Below, piece by piece: positions 63,437 to 64,000 of a stretch of DNA of 64,000 nucleotides. Numbering within the stretch: position 1 is the stretch's first letter; each line of letters opens with the position of its first letter. This DNA comes from Olivibacter sp. SDN3 (lineage in GTDB: Bacteria > Bacteroidota > Bacteroidia > Sphingobacteriales > Sphingobacteriaceae). The notes beneath the pieces were generated by a model, which was given only the letters and a program-made list of their open reading frames with translations, was not told the origin of the DNA and ran no database searches. The DNA lies in NCBI RefSeq assembly GCF_014334135.1, contig NZ_CP060497.1:5394001-5458000 (forward strand), written 5' to 3'. The translations under genes were made by a program, and so were the position numbers.

Positions 63437-64000
63437 CTGTCAGATATTTCCAATAGCGTTTAGGCACATGCTGCACATGCAGTTTCATGTTTTTTCTTTC
63501 CTTGACGTTCACATGTTTAAAATACCGCTGCCAGAGTTCTTCGTACAGCGCCTCCTCCTCATGTTCCAAAGTCACCTGATTTTGCCGGTATTCGTCTGAA
63601 AAGGCAATAGTTATTTCCTGCACCTCTTTTAAATTGTAAAAGATACCATATCCCCGCTTGAGGTCGTAAATACACCATTGCTGATCGGCATAACGGTCTG
63701 AAAAATGCTTTTGAAGGAGAGGTAGCACATTGAAATCGGGCTCTACGACCGCAAAGTACAAATTACCCTGTTGGCGCTTGAAACGAACAAAAGCCTTCAT
63801 GCGGTGCCTTTCTCTATCCACCATTTTTGCCGTTTGCCTAATCGTCAACACATCTTTCCGCCCATAAGCCAGATAAGGCTGATCGACCTCATCAAAATAA
63901 TAATTTACAGCGGAGCATAAATCTACTTCAATTTGTGGAATTTCAGACAGGTAAGTACGATAGAGATCTCCCAAAGCGCGGGACGGAATTCTTTTTGCCA
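63420..64000 (-). CDS. DUF4130 (TIGR03915-like) protein, N-terminus outside the window
   Basis: About 193 codons are visible; the frame is open through base 64000, so the start is missing (the TTG at 63974 is not a start). Seen: KRIPSRALGDLYRTYLSEIP, DRERHRMKAFVRFKRQQGNL, YFAVVEPDFNVLPLLQKHFS, QQWCIYDLKRGYGIFYNLKE, LYEELWQRYFKHVNVKERKN and the end VQHVPKRYWKYLTEKRP. These match the DUF4130 family, usually next to a radical SAM protein and thought to act in DNA modification or repair. That partner would lie beyond the right edge. Full members are about 250 residues. Confidence 0.85.
   Translation of the reverse strand, partial: AKRIPSRALGDLYRTYLSEIPQIEVDLCSAVNYYFDEVDQPYLAYGRKDVLTIRQTAKMVDRERHRMKAFVRFKRQQGNLYFAVVEPDFNVLPLLQKHFSDRYADQQWCIYDLKRGYGIFYNLKEVQEITIAFSDEYRQNQVTLEHEEEALYEELWQRYFKHVNVKERKNMKLHVQHVPKRYWKYLTEKRPT

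Noticed and set aside
1-64000. CRISPR arrays, insertion sequences, prophage, integrases, toxin-antitoxin or restriction genes
   Set aside because: None seen on either strand; gene content is housekeeping and envelope-related.

Overview
The window looks like a chromosomal segment of a Bacteroidota, most likely family Sphingobacteriaceae. The signs are a type III glutamine synthetase, a GLPGLI protein paired with a carboxypeptidase-regulatory/beta-barrel outer-membrane protein, DUF1573, DUF4254, DUF1080 and YbbR proteins, an oversized NusB, a TM287-like half ABC exporter, few Shine-Dalgarno sites, and several promoters of the Bacteroidota form (TTTG or TTG, about 18-21 bp, TAnnTTTG). I cannot name the genus. 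I saw no rRNA, tRNA, CRISPR array, insertion sequence, integrase or prophage. Most of the window is core housekeeping DNA.

Layout. 0-5 kb: glutamine synthetase III (cut by the left edge), a tiny membrane protein, a CDF metal exporter and an aminotransferase. 5-9.2 kb: an exported Gfo/Idh/MocA oxidoreductase with a double DUF1080 lipoprotein (probably 3-keto-glycoside chemistry), then a MacB/FtsX-type permease. 9.4-19.5 kb: queA, ispD, a DUF5670 protein, aldolase, accD, a cysteine desulfurase, a GlmM-type mutase, a methyltransferase-PAP2-ZIP operon and a MarR regulator. 19.5-25.2 kb (all minus): leucine-type dehydrogenase and the block nusB-DUF1573-yajC-ybbR-coaE-MBL exonuclease. 25.4-29.1 kb: half ABC exporter, TPR-like membrane protein, ung, Lrp regulator. 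29.2-35.7 kb (minus): pyrF, then sufB-sufC-sufD-sufS-sufE. 36-41 kb: rho, pssA, folK, sppA. 41-47.6 kb (plus): a PolX-like protein, DUF4254, a GT9 glycosyltransferase, a SixA-like phosphatase, an aldose epimerase-like protein, MscS and TerC. 47.8-61.3 kb (all minus): cardiolipin synthase, GLPGLI plus outer-membrane partner, M1 and M3 peptidases, an HMA-like small protein, an ECF sigma factor with a membrane partner, an SMP-30 protein and an ABC exporter. 61.3-64 kb: a repeat-bearing intergenic region, a calcineurin-type phosphoesterase and a DUF4130 gene cut by the right edge.

How the genes work together. The suf operon builds Fe-S clusters. PyrF, GlmM, IspD, AccD, PssA, CoaE, FolK and QueA feed nucleotide, envelope, isoprenoid, lipid, cofactor and tRNA metabolism. 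YajC, YbbR, SppA, DUF4254 with GT9, and Cls act on protein export and the envelope.

The strongest oddities are: sufD is split by a one-base frameshift; the PolX-like protein has lost two of its three polymerase aspartates but keeps a full PHP nuclease site; the 545-bp gap before the phosphoesterase carries 10-bp and 11-bp tandem arrays in helical register; and a perfect inverted repeat encloses the likely -7 box of the suf operon. No clearly new multi-gene system could be demonstrated.
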